From Brevundimonas sp. (GTDB lineage: Bacteria; Pseudomonadota; Alphaproteobacteria; Caulobacterales; Caulobacteraceae), in contig JADGMZ010000244.1 in assembly GCA_015234495.1 (NCBI GenBank), positions 1 to 16,902 of the forward strand: 16,902 nucleotides of DNA, read 5' to 3'. This document shows positions 4,844-11,755 of the stretch, one piece after another; the first letter of the stretch is position 1, and every line of letters begins with the position of its first letter. Made by a program: the position numbers and the translations under genes. The notes below the pieces were generated by a model. It saw only the letters and a list, made by a program, of their open reading frames with translations, ran no database searches and was not told where the DNA came from.

Positions 4844-6322
4844 TCACCCCTGCGCGATCAGCCAGACGCAGCCGGCCGCGCCGGCTCCGCCCGCGCCGCC
4901 TGCGGTTTCGCCAGCGCCACCGCCGCCGCCTCCGCCGCCCGCATTTCCGCCGACGCCGCCGTCGCGCCCCGGGCCGGTCGCCGAGGCCGAGCCGCCCCCG
5001 CCTCCGCCGCCCGCCCAGTGGAGACCCGGTTGGGGCGACGCCGCGTCGGACAGACCGGCGGCGCCGGACCCGCCGGCCCCGCCGACCGCCTTCACGGCCA
5101 GAACGCCGCCGTCTCCGCCCGCACCGCCGGAACGCATCGCGCCCCCCGCGTCCAGGCCGCCGCCTCCGCCGCCGCCGCCGGGCCCGTCAGGCCGGTCGAG
5201 GCTACGTCCGGATCCGGCCGTCGCCGCAAGGCTGGAGTCGCCGCCGCCGTTGGCGACCGGCGCACCTGCGCCGCCAGGGCCTCCGAGGCCGCTGCTCGCA
5301 TCGCCCAGATCGCCGCCTCCGCCGCCGGCGGCGATCAGCAGGACAGTGGAGCCGAGTGAGACGACGGAGTCCCCGCCGTCCCCGCCGGCGGCGGCGGCGC
5401 CGGCCGCGCCGCCTTCGCCGACCGTCACGGTCAGGCCCGCCGACAGCAGGTCCGCCGGCCAGACGCCGCGGCCGAGTCCGCCGGCGCCGCCGCCGCCTCC
5501 GCCAAAGCGGGCGCCCGAGGCGCCGAACGCCCCGGCCCCGCCGCCCCCGCCGCCGCCGACGGCGACCGCCTCGACGGTCCGCGCCCACGATGGCGCGGCG
5601 TAGTCGCCGTCGGCGGTCAGGACCGTCACCGTGCGGCGGGCGGCGCCCTGGTCAAAGACGATCCGGCCGGACGCCCGGTCCACCGACCAGACATCGCGCC
5701 AGATCGCCCCGTCTGCGCTGACCTTCAGGCGCAGGTCGTCATCGCCGATCAGGCCCAGTTCGGCCCGCCCGCCCCAAGCGCTCTGGAACAGCAGCGACAG
5801 GACGTCCGTCGCCCCTTCCTTGTTGAGGGTCAGACGCAGGTCGCCATCGCCGCCCTCGCCGACGCCCAGCGCCGTCCAAAGCGCCTTGTTCAGCCGCGCC
5901 GCGAACGGATTGACGGCGTCCGCGGTCGTCCCCAGTCCGAGCCGGTCCAGCCCCTGGATCGCCTCCAGCCGCTCGCCGAGCGGGACCCAGCCGCCGGCGT
6001 GGCGGACCACCAGTTCGGCGGCGTCGGTCACCAGGGCGATCAGCCCGTCAGCCGCCTCGACCATGCTCCAGCCGCCGGCCTCGGCGCGCAGCAGTGCGCC
6101 CTCGGGGCGGCCCTCCCAGGCGGGCCCGGTCGCCCCGTCCGGCAGAATGTACAGCGCCCCGTCCGGCGGTGCGGCGGGCTGGGTCGGCTCGGTGCGGCTG
6201 ACGACGGCGGTCTGGACCACGGCGTCGAGCCGGGTCAGGGCCTCGTTCAGCGTCACATGCTTCTGCATCTGGCCGGCCGCCAGATAGGGCAGGCCGAGGC
6301 GGGCGGTTTGGTCGTCGCTCAT
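4844..6322 (-). CDS. DUF2793 phage-type protein with polyglycine fibre tail (492 aa)
   Basis: Residues 1-115 match the DUF2793 pattern common at the end of alphaproteobacterial prophage and gene-transfer-agent structural clusters (TARLGLPYLAAGQMQKHVTLNEAL, GALYILPDG, AWEGRPEGAL, GGW repeats). Residues 116-230 form a linker with a second structured segment (GLIGDDDLRLKVSADG, WRDVWSVD). From about 240 a glycine-rich domain begins (ADGDYAAPSWARTVEAVAVG, then many runs of Gly) and continues to the C-terminus CVWLIAQG. Such domains fold as packed polyglycine-II helices in some phage adhesins. The likely role is a tail or head fibre that contacts the host surface. It is the first gene of the lysis operon in this window. 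GGAG lies about 9 nt before the ATG. Confidence 0.8.
   Translation of the reverse strand: MSDDQTARLGLPYLAAGQMQKHVTLNEALTRLDAVVQTAVVSRTEPTQPAAPPDGALYILPDGATGPAWEGRPEGALLRAEAGGWSMVEAADGLIALVTDAAELVVRHAGGWVPLGERLEAIQGLDRLGLGTTADAVNPFAARLNKALWTALGVGEGGDGDLRLTLNKEGATDVLSLLFQSAWGGRAELGLIGDDDLRLKVSADGAIWRDVWSVDRASGRIVFDQGAARRTVTVLTADGDYAAPSWARTVEAVAVGGGGGGGAGAFGASGARFGGGGGGAGGLGRGVWPADLLSAGLTVTVGEGGAAGAAAAGGDGGDSVVSLGSTVLLIAAGGGGGDLGDASSGLGGPGGAGAPVANGGGDSSLAATAGSGRSLDRPDGPGGGGGGGGLDAGGAMRSGGAGGDGGVLAVKAVGGAGGSGAAGLSDAASPQPGLHWAGGGGGGGSASATGPGRDGGVGGNAGGGGGGGGAGETAGGAGGAGAAGCVWLIAQG
4868..5560 (-). repeat. Glycine-codon low-complexity tract of the fibre gene
   Basis: About 690 bases encode the polyglycine part of the DUF2793 protein, with repeated GGC/GGA/GGG triplets and short GGxGG(A/D) units. 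On the plus strand the same DNA appears as long proline- or arginine-rich open frames, which are shadows. The triplet character means that copy-number slippage would usually keep the frame. Confidence 0.75.
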
Positions 6323-6480
6323 CAGAAAGGTCTCCGAAAACTGTCGAAGACCAGTCTGGGGCCGCCCGCTCCTCAGGCGCGTTCAGGACGCTGACTCGAG
6401 ACCCATCTTGTGGAATATCAATGGGTAAGGCTCGAAAAGTATGATGACAGTCGGCGAAATGCCAGCACTCGATACCGCCG

Positions 6481-6960
6481 TTAGTCGTGCAGGTAGACGA
6501 CCCGCCGAAGCCCGCCCTTGGCCCGCATCTCGGCGAGGTGACGCTCGTGCTCGCCCGAGGCGCGCGCCTCGCGTTCGTTGGCCTCGACCCAGTGGGTGGT
6601 CTCGATGTCCTTCTGCAGCGCCCTGGCCGCCATCAGGTGGCCGGGAAACAGGACGTCGACGACATTGGGCACGAAATCGAGGAAGGGCACCTCGCCGATG
6701 GCCGTGGTCACGCTGTCCAGTCCGAGATAGGCCGCCATCCGCGCCACGGTGGCCGGCGAGGCCTTGACCCGGGCGGCCTGGACCAGCAGCCAGCCGGCCG
6801 CGCCGAGGCTGTAGGCTGTGCCCACCACCGGCACCCAGGTCAGCAGGCCATCGAGGCCGACGCCGAAGGGTCCGATCCCAATGGCGCGGTCGGAGAGCTT
6901 CTTCACGCCCTCGACATTGGTCCAGATTTTCTCGATATCGCCGATGGTCCGTCTGGCCAT
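6481..6960 (-). CDS. DUF4112 family membrane protein (159 aa)
   Basis: The protein matches the DUF4112 pattern: a hydrophilic start, then SDRAIGIGPFGVGLDGLLTWVPVVGTAYSLGAAGWLLVQ (about 23-61) with a Gly- and Pro-containing hydrophobic hairpin, then GEVPFLDFVPNVVDVLF (about 88-104) and a charged tail. The function of the family is unknown and the protein is probably membrane-embedded. The start at 6960 is supported by a strong GGAGG 6 nt upstream. An in-frame extension to 6993 lacks one. It diverges from the EEP-family gene with only 31 bases between start codons, so the promoters must overlap or lie inside the coding parts. No functional link to the phage module is evident. Confidence 0.8.
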   Translation of the reverse strand: MARRTIGDIEKIWTNVEGVKKLSDRAIGIGPFGVGLDGLLTWVPVVGTAYSLGAAGWLLVQAARVKASPATVARMAAYLGLDSVTTAIGEVPFLDFVPNVVDVLFPGHLMAARALQKDIETTHWVEANEREARASGEHERHLAEMRAKGGLRRVVYLHD

Positions 6961-6991
6961 TCCAACCTCCGAAGCGGGACCGTAACGCGCC

Positions 6992-7993
6992 ATGACGACG
7001 CCTGTTCACCGCGGCCTGCAAGCCCTGCGTCGACGGCGACCGCATCGGAGCGGAACGTCCCGACCGCTCGCAGGCCTCGTCCGTCTGGCGATGACCATCC
7101 CGCTTGGCCTGGCCCTGATCGCCCTGTCGGGGATCGGCCACCGCGGGTTCGACATTCTGGCCCAGTTCACCGCGCCGGCGCTGGCGGGGACGGCGATCCT
7201 GAGCCTCCTGCTGGCGCTGTTCCGGCTGCGGACGGCGGCGCTGATCGGCCTCGTTTCCTGTCTGGCCCTGCTGGCGGCCGTCGGCCCGCAGTGGTTTCCG
7301 GGCGGACCGCGGCCCGACGAGGGCGCCCCGTTGCTGCGGCTGTATTCAGCCAACCTGTGGGCCCGGAACACAGACGTCGAGGCGATCGCCGCCTCGGTCC
7401 GGGCCGCCGACGCCGATGTGGTGGTGCTGATCGAACTGGGCGACGCGCCGGCGGCGCGGCTGGACGAGGTTCTGGCCGGCTATCCGCACCGGATAGCGAC
7501 GCGACGCCTTGATCGCGCCTCCGGCCCGGCCCGGTCCCTGATCGCCTCGCGGCTGCCGCTCGTGGCCATCCGCGACCGGCCCGATGGTCTGCACGCCGTC
7601 GGGGCCAGAGTGCAGTCGCCGCTGGGGCCCGTGAACGTGCTCGGCGTCCACCTGACCCGGCCGTGGCCGTTCCAGGAACAGTGGGGCCAGATCAGCCAGA
7701 CCATGGCCCTGGCGGCGGTGATCGACGACCTCGACGGGCCGGTGGTCGCGGCAGGCGACTTCAACAGCGTGTCCAGCGCCCGCATCGGCAAGCAGGTGCG
7801 GCGCGACCTGGGCCTGCATCCGACGCCCGGTTTTCCGGGCACCTGGCCGGCCTTCCTGCCGGCCGCGTTCGGCATGACCATTGACCAGGTCTACGTCTCG
7901 CCGGACCTCGCCTTCGTCAGCCGCCGGCTGGGCCGGGCCACCGGCTCGGATCACCGGCCGGTGGTGACGGAGATCACCCGGGCCGCCCGGTGA
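6992..7993 (+). CDS. Membrane-anchored endonuclease/exonuclease/phosphatase (EEP) family protein (333 aa)
   Basis: The C-terminal two thirds carry the EEP metal and catalytic motifs in order: SANLW (Asn), VLIELGD (Glu), LGVHLTRPWP (His), AAGDFNSV (Asp/Asn), IDQVYVS (Asp) and TGSDHRPV (Asp-His). The N-terminal third has about three hydrophobic helices (roughly 35-48, 62-78, 83-96), so the catalytic domain is probably tethered at the membrane and faces the periplasm. The substrate may be a phosphodiester of nucleic acid, phospholipid or inositol type and cannot be read from the sequence. The ATG at 6992 has only a weak upstream GCGGGA. Met34 (7091) just before the first helix is an alternative start. 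The 3' end overlaps the convergent CCA gene by 20 bases. Confidence 0.82.
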   Translation: MTTPVHRGLQALRRRRPHRSGTSRPLAGLVRLAMTIPLGLALIALSGIGHRGFDILAQFTAPALAGTAILSLLLALFRLRTAALIGLVSCLALLAAVGPQWFPGGPRPDEGAPLLRLYSANLWARNTDVEAIAASVRAADADVVVLIELGDAPAARLDEVLAGYPHRIATRRLDRASGPARSLIASRLPLVAIRDRPDGLHAVGARVQSPLGPVNVLGVHLTRPWPFQEQWGQISQTMALAAVIDDLDGPVVAAGDFNSVSSARIGKQVRRDLGLHPTPGFPGTWPAFLPAAFGMTIDQVYVSPDLAFVSRRLGRATGSDHRPVVTEITRAAR

Positions 7994-9194
7994 GCAGGGC
8001 CTGCAACCGCGCCTCGTGACCCGCGGCGGGAAAGTCGTCGGCGATCCAGCCCTCCTCGAAGGCCTTCAGCAGGCGCCCTGTCTCGGGCCCGGGCTTGACG
8101 CCGAGCCGGGCGAGGTCGCGGCCGCCCACCGGCATGGAGGGACGGGTCCAGCCCTCCGCCAGCGCCAGCAGACGCCGCGCGGCGCCCGCCTGTTCCGGCG
8201 ACCCGGCCCAGCGGCGGCGGACAGCGTCGGACACGGCCGCGACGCCGTGGCGATACAGGGCGGCGCGGGCCTCGCGGTCGCTCATCGTCAGGCTGACGGT
8301 CGGGACGGCCCGGGCGGCGAATGCCAGCCGGTCGCGCGTGGCGTTGGGAAACCGCAGCCGGCTCGCGGCCTCGCGCGCCACCCTCTCGTCGGCCGGCAGC
8401 AGGACCATCAGCCGGACCACCGGATCGCCGCTCTGCTCGACCGCGGCCGCAAACAGCGGCGTCAGGTCCGCCTCGGGCAGGACCTCCGCCAGCACCCCGG
8501 CCCCGGCCATGGCGGCGACGGCCGGGCGCGGGTCCGGAGCCGAAAGCAGCTTCATCAGCTCGCTGGAGACGCGCTCGGCCGACAGGCGGCTCATGCCGGA
8601 CGCGAGGGCGCGGCAGGCGGCGAGGCCGGCGGCGTCCGGCTCGCCCTTTCCGTACCAGGCGTGAAAGCGGAAGAAGCGAAGCACCCGCAGGAAGTCCTCG
8701 CGGATGCGCGTCTCCGGCTCTCCGACGAAGACGATCCGTCCCGCCCGCGCGTCCTCCACCCCGTGGCCGGTCGGGTCGAACACCCGTCCGTCGGCGTCGG
8801 CGTAGAGGGCGTTGAGGCGGAAGTCGCGGCGGGCGGCGTCCTCGGCCCAGTCGTCGGTGAAGGCGACAGTGGCGTTGCGCCCGTCGGTCGAGACGTCGCG
8901 GCGCAGGGTGGTGATCTCGAACGGCCGTCGCTCCACTATGGCGGTGACGGTGCCGTGGGCGATGCCGGTCGGCACAGCCTTCAGTCCGGCGGCGCGAACG
9001 GCCGCCTCGGTCTGCTCCGGCCGCAGGGTGGTGGCGATGTCGATGTCGGCCACCGGAGCGCCGATCAGGGCGTTGCGGATGCAGCCGCCGACGAAGCGGG
9101 CGCAGCCGGGACCGCCGGCGGCCTCAAGCGCGGCGATCACCGCACGGGTCGCCGGAGCGGTCAGCCATGGCTGATCGAGCCGGACGCCGGTCAC
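7974..9194 (-). CDS. cca: CCA tRNA nucleotidyltransferase / poly(A) polymerase family (406 aa)
   Basis: Adds or repairs the 3' CCA of tRNAs (class II nucleotidyltransferase), or is a poly(A)-polymerase-like relative. Visible motifs are VGGCIRN (35-41), the metal-binding ADIDIAT (DxD at 50-52), TLRRDVSTDGRNATVAF (96-112), RRDFRLNALY (122-131) and RIREDFLRVLRFFRF (163-177), followed by an Ala-rich helical C-terminal half without an HD domain. The length is normal for the alphaproteobacterial enzyme. The start is a GTG at 9194 that overlaps the Nudix stop codon (GTGA). The longer in-frame extension to 9392 is Arg-rich shadow sequence of the Nudix gene. The second position usually Asp in GGxVRD is Asn here. 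Confidence 0.93.
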   Translation of the reverse strand: MTGVRLDQPWLTAPATRAVIAALEAAGGPGCARFVGGCIRNALIGAPVADIDIATTLRPEQTEAAVRAAGLKAVPTGIAHGTVTAIVERRPFEITTLRRDVSTDGRNATVAFTDDWAEDAARRDFRLNALYADADGRVFDPTGHGVEDARAGRIVFVGEPETRIREDFLRVLRFFRFHAWYGKGEPDAAGLAACRALASGMSRLSAERVSSELMKLLSAPDPRPAVAAMAGAGVLAEVLPEADLTPLFAAAVEQSGDPVVRLMVLLPADERVAREAASRLRFPNATRDRLAFAARAVPTVSLTMSDREARAALYRHGVAAVSDAVRRRWAGSPEQAGAARRLLALAEGWTRPSMPVGGRDLARLGVKPGPETGRLLKAFEEGWIADDFPAAGHEARLQALLTGRPG

Positions 9195-9853
9195 GCTGCG
9201 TCCTCGTCGACGGCGGCGGCTATCCCGGGCTCCTCGCCGTAGAGGCGCGACCGCAGCGCCCGCACGATGGCGGCGGTGGCTCCCCAGATGTAGCGCTCGC
9301 GGTACGGCATGGCCCAGAACCAGCGCCGCGGCCCGCTGTCGGGATCGTAGAAGTCGCGGCGGTGGTTGGCCGGGTCCATCAGGAAGTCCCACGGCGCCTC
9401 GAACACCTCGGCCACCTCGTCGGGCGACGGGGTGACCACGGGCGGCTCGGCCAGCCAGCCGACGACGGGGGTGACCATGAAGCCGGTCACGGTCTCGTGG
9501 CCGTCGCCGACGCCCAGCACTTCGACCGCGGCCGGAGCGAGCGCCACCTCCTCCCAGGCCTCGCGGACGGCGGCCTGGGCGGCGGTCTCGCCGGGATCGA
9601 GGCGGCCGCCTGGGAAGGCGATCTGGCCGGTGTGTCTGGCGAGGCTGTCGGAACGGCGGGTCAGCAGCACCGTCGGCCCCTCCGGCCGGGCGATGACCGG
9701 CACCAGCACCGCGGCGGGCCGCAGGGTGCGGCCCGGGCGTGGCGCGTCGGGATTGAGATCGAAGTCCGACCGCAAGGGGCGGCCGTCCGGCCGCCAGGCG
9801 GCGGCCGGGTCCAGTCGCTCGACCAGCCGCCGCCGCAGGGTGTCCAGGCTCAT
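9191..9853 (-). CDS. Nudix hydrolase, CoA pyrophosphatase type (220 aa)
   Basis: The Nudix box G-x5-E-x7-REAWEEVAL spans residues 83-105 (E89, R97, E98, E101, E102), with Ala104 where the consensus has Gly. It is preceded by LLTRRSDSLARHTGQIAFPG (63-82), the UPF0035-type signature that marks coenzyme-A diphosphatases such as NudL/PCD1. The expected reaction is cleavage of CoA or oxidised CoA to phosphopantetheine and 3',5'-ADP. The start at 9853 overlaps the DUF1285 stop (ATGA), and the end overlaps the cca start (GTGA). The extension to 9979 is shadow sequence. CoA specificity is inferred from the signature. Confidence 0.9.
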   Translation of the reverse strand: MSLDTLRRRLVERLDPAAAWRPDGRPLRSDFDLNPDAPRPGRTLRPAAVLVPVIARPEGPTVLLTRRSDSLARHTGQIAFPGGRLDPGETAAQAAVREAWEEVALAPAAVEVLGVGDGHETVTGFMVTPVVGWLAEPPVVTPSPDEVAEVFEAPWDFLMDPANHRRDFYDPDSGPRRWFWAMPYRERYIWGATAAIVRALRSRLYGEEPGIAAAVDEDAA

Positions 9854-10458
9854 GCCACGCCCGCCCCGGCCGGACCGAGCGGAAAGGCGGCGCCCGCGGA
9901 GCGCACCACCAGCCGGTCGTCCTCCACCACCGCGCGATCGACCAGGTCGTAGAACACCGGCCGGGCGATCCGGGCCCACAACTCGCCGCGGACGTGCAGG
10001 GCCGGGGCCGGCTCGCCGGTGCGCGGGTCGGTCTCCACCCGGACGGGGTGGTCGGGACCGGCCTCGACCACGTCCCCGACGTCGGTGGTGAAGACCAGAA
10101 CCCCGTCCCGCTCGACGGCGGCGACGGCGCGGAACGGCAGGTCCTCGACCCGGATGGTCAGCTTCTCGACGGGGGTGACCAGGCAGTAGCCGTCCGGATC
10201 CTTGCGCAGCACGGTGGAGAACAGCCGCACCAATTTGGGCCGCCCGATCGGCGACCCCTCGTGCAGCCAGGTCCCGTCACGGCGGATGACGATGTCGATG
10301 TCGCCGCAGTGGTCGGGGTTCCACAGGTGGACCGGCGGCAGGCCGCGGCCCGGCGCTTGCGCCGCGGCGTCTGCGACGGAGGCCAGACCGGACGGGCTGT
10401 CGGCGGGATCGGACATGGATGCAGACTTAAGGCGCCGGGCCGCGCTGGCAATGCTCAT
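9850..10458 (-). CDS. DUF1285 domain protein (202 aa)
   Basis: The body from about residue 40 (LPPVHLWNPDHCGDIDIVIRRDGTWLHEGSPIGR through LVRLFSTVLRKDPDGYCLVTPVEK) matches the DUF1285 pattern. Its function is unknown, and it commonly sits beside a CoA-pyrophosphatase-type Nudix gene and cca in alphaproteobacteria. The ATG at 10458 is preferred because GAGG lies 4 nt upstream, overlapping the GNAT stop 6 bases away. An internal ATG at 10416 (188 aa) lacks a visible ribosome-binding site but is possible, since the first 38 residues are outside the conserved domain. Confidence 0.82.
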   Translation of the reverse strand: MSIASAARRLKSASMSDPADSPSGLASVADAAAQAPGRGLPPVHLWNPDHCGDIDIVIRRDGTWLHEGSPIGRPKLVRLFSTVLRKDPDGYCLVTPVEKLTIRVEDLPFRAVAAVERDGVLVFTTDVGDVVEAGPDHPVRVETDPRTGEPAPALHVRGELWARIARPVFYDLVDRAVVEDDRLVVRSAGAAFPLGPAGAGVA

Positions 10459-10464
10459 CCCGCC

Positions 10465-10947
10465 TCAGGCAGGGCGCACGGCTCCGGAAACCGGGGCGTC
10501 GCCGCGCCACAGCACCCGGCGCGAATCGACCGGGCCGGGCAGGCGAACCCCGGCCGCCGCGGCGAATCCGAAGCGGCCGAAATAGGGCGCATCCCCGACC
10601 AGCAGGATCCCTTGGCCCCCCTCACCCGCCCAGGCCAGGCAGGCCTGCACCAGCTCGGCCCCGAGCCCGGCGCGGCGATTGCGGGCCGAAACGGCGATGG
10701 GGCCGAGGAACAGGGCCGGCCGGCCGCCGACGGTGACCGGCCACAGCCGCACCGATCCGACCGCCACACCGCCGTCGCGGGCCACGAATCCAACCGCCGG
10801 AGAAGCGCCCTCGCGCAGCCGCTCGGCGGTCTTGGCGAAACGGCCCGGGCCGAAGGCGGCGAGCACCAACGCCTCGACGGCGACGCCGTCGGCGGGGGTC
10901 TCCACAACGATGTGCGGAGGCAGGGCGAAGGCGGGCGTGGCGGACAT
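10465..10947 (-). CDS. GNAT family N-acetyltransferase (160 aa)
   Basis: Acetyl-CoA-dependent acyltransferase fold. The CoA-pyrophosphate loop is RNRRAGLGAELV (89-100, RRAGLG), preceded by the beta strand ALFLGPIAVS and followed by GILLVGDAPYFGRFGF (113-128), the pattern of the YhbS-like subgroup of uncharacterised bacterial acetyltransferases. The substrate is unknown. The start at 10947 is chosen because the GTG 12 bases upstream gives only four extra residues, and neither has a strong ribosome-binding site. It follows the crotonase gene after 34 bases that contain a GC palindrome (10965-10976), and it precedes DUF1285 by 6 bases. Confidence 0.85.
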   Translation of the reverse strand: MSATPAFALPPHIVVETPADGVAVEALVLAAFGPGRFAKTAERLREGASPAVGFVARDGGVAVGSVRLWPVTVGGRPALFLGPIAVSARNRRAGLGAELVQACLAWAGEGGQGILLVGDAPYFGRFGFAAAAGVRLPGPVDSRRVLWRGDAPVSGAVRPA

Positions 10948-10981
10948 GGGCGCGCGCACCTAAGGGCCGCGCGGCCGCGAA

Positions 10982-11755
10982 TCAACCGGATTTCGAGAAA
11001 TCGGCGGCCCGCTTCTGCGTGAAGGCCATGAAGGCCTCCATCGCCTCTGGGCTCTTCATCTGACTACCGAAGGCCTCGCCTTCCCGCTGCATCAGGGCCC
11101 AGAGGGCTTCGGCGTCGCGCATCAGCCGCTTGGTCTTGCGGATCGAATTGGGCGCGCGGGCGGCCAGCTTGTCGGCCAGGGCGGCCGCCGTCGATTCGAC
11201 CTGGTCGGCGGGAACGGCGCGGTTGGCCAGGCCCCAGGCCACGGCCGTGCGGCCGTCGACCGGCTCTCCGAGCGCGAACATCTCGAAGGCTCGCTGGTGG
11301 CCGATGGCGGCCGGCAGCAGCAGTGAGGACGCCGCCTCGGGGGCCAGGGCGAGGTTGATGAAGGGGACCGACAGAAGGGCGTCTTCGGCCACCACCACCA
11401 TGTCGCAGTGGAGCAGCAGGGTCAGGCCGATGCCGACCGCCCGCCCGCGCACCGCCGCCACCGCCGGCTTGTCCAGCTCGGCCATCGCCCGGAGGAAACG
11501 GAACACCGACATGTCGAACGGTTGATCGGTCTGCGAGCCGATGGCGATGAAGTCGCCGATGTCGTTGCCCGCCGAGAAGGCGTCGCCCTCGGCGCGGAAG
11601 AGCAGGACGCGCACGGCCTCGTCAGTGCGGGCCCGTTCCGCCGCGTCCGACAGGGCGACGTACATGGCCTGGGTGATGGCGTTCTTCTTTTCCGGCCGCG
11701 CCAGCGTCACGGTCAGGACGCCGCCGCTCAATTCTGTCTGGATGTGATCGGTCAC
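10982..11755 (-). CDS. Crotonase family enoyl-CoA hydratase/isomerase, isomerase-like active site (257 aa)
   Basis: Acyl-CoA-binding crotonase fold: LARPEKKNAIT (18-28), the oxyanion-hole segments FSAGNDIGDF (60-69) and GRAVGIGLTLLLHCD (104-118), then VPFINLALAPEAASSLLLP (130-148). The Glu that in hydratases sits in PEI is Phe132 here. A Glu is present at 140 in PEAASS, the place used by delta3,delta2-enoyl-CoA isomerases (ECI2/Eci1 type). Isomerase is therefore the more likely activity, possibly in beta-oxidation of unsaturated fatty acids. The GTG start at 11755 overlaps the MBL stop (GTGA). An in-frame start at 11785 would run into MBL coding sequence. Confidence 0.88.
   Translation of the reverse strand: MTDHIQTELSGGVLTVTLARPEKKNAITQAMYVALSDAAERARTDEAVRVLLFRAEGDAFSAGNDIGDFIAIGSQTDQPFDMSVFRFLRAMAELDKPAVAAVRGRAVGIGLTLLLHCDMVVVAEDALLSVPFINLALAPEAASSLLLPAAIGHQRAFEMFALGEPVDGRTAVAWGLANRAVPADQVESTAAALADKLAARAPNSIRKTKRLMRDAEALWALMQREGEAFGSQMKSPEAMEAFMAFTQKRAADFSKSG

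Noticed and set aside
4701..5721. Long plus-strand proline-rich and arginine-rich open frames
   Set aside because: They are the complement of the polyglycine codons of the fibre gene. Composition is a mirror of that low complexity and no start site is convincing.
6389..6404. GG-N10-GC pair upstream of the fibre gene as a sigma54 promoter
   Set aside because: The -12 part reads CAGC and the -24 part lacks TGGCA. No palindromes nearby. Judged chance.
6383..7141. 252-aa minus-strand open frame overlapping DUF4112
   Set aside because: The DUF4112 frame has a GGAGG start and a recognisable family pattern. This frame is Arg/Gly-rich and also crosses the divergent EEP start.
8016..9242. 408-aa plus-strand open frame opposite cca
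   Set aside because: Antisense of a gene with clear CCA-enzyme motifs. GC-rich DNA often leaves the opposite strand open, and no domain is visible.
10965..10976. GGCCGC/GCGGCC palindrome as a terminator between crotonase and GNAT
   Set aside because: No loop and no U-run. Such palindromes are common in this GC-rich DNA, and the genes look co-transcribed.
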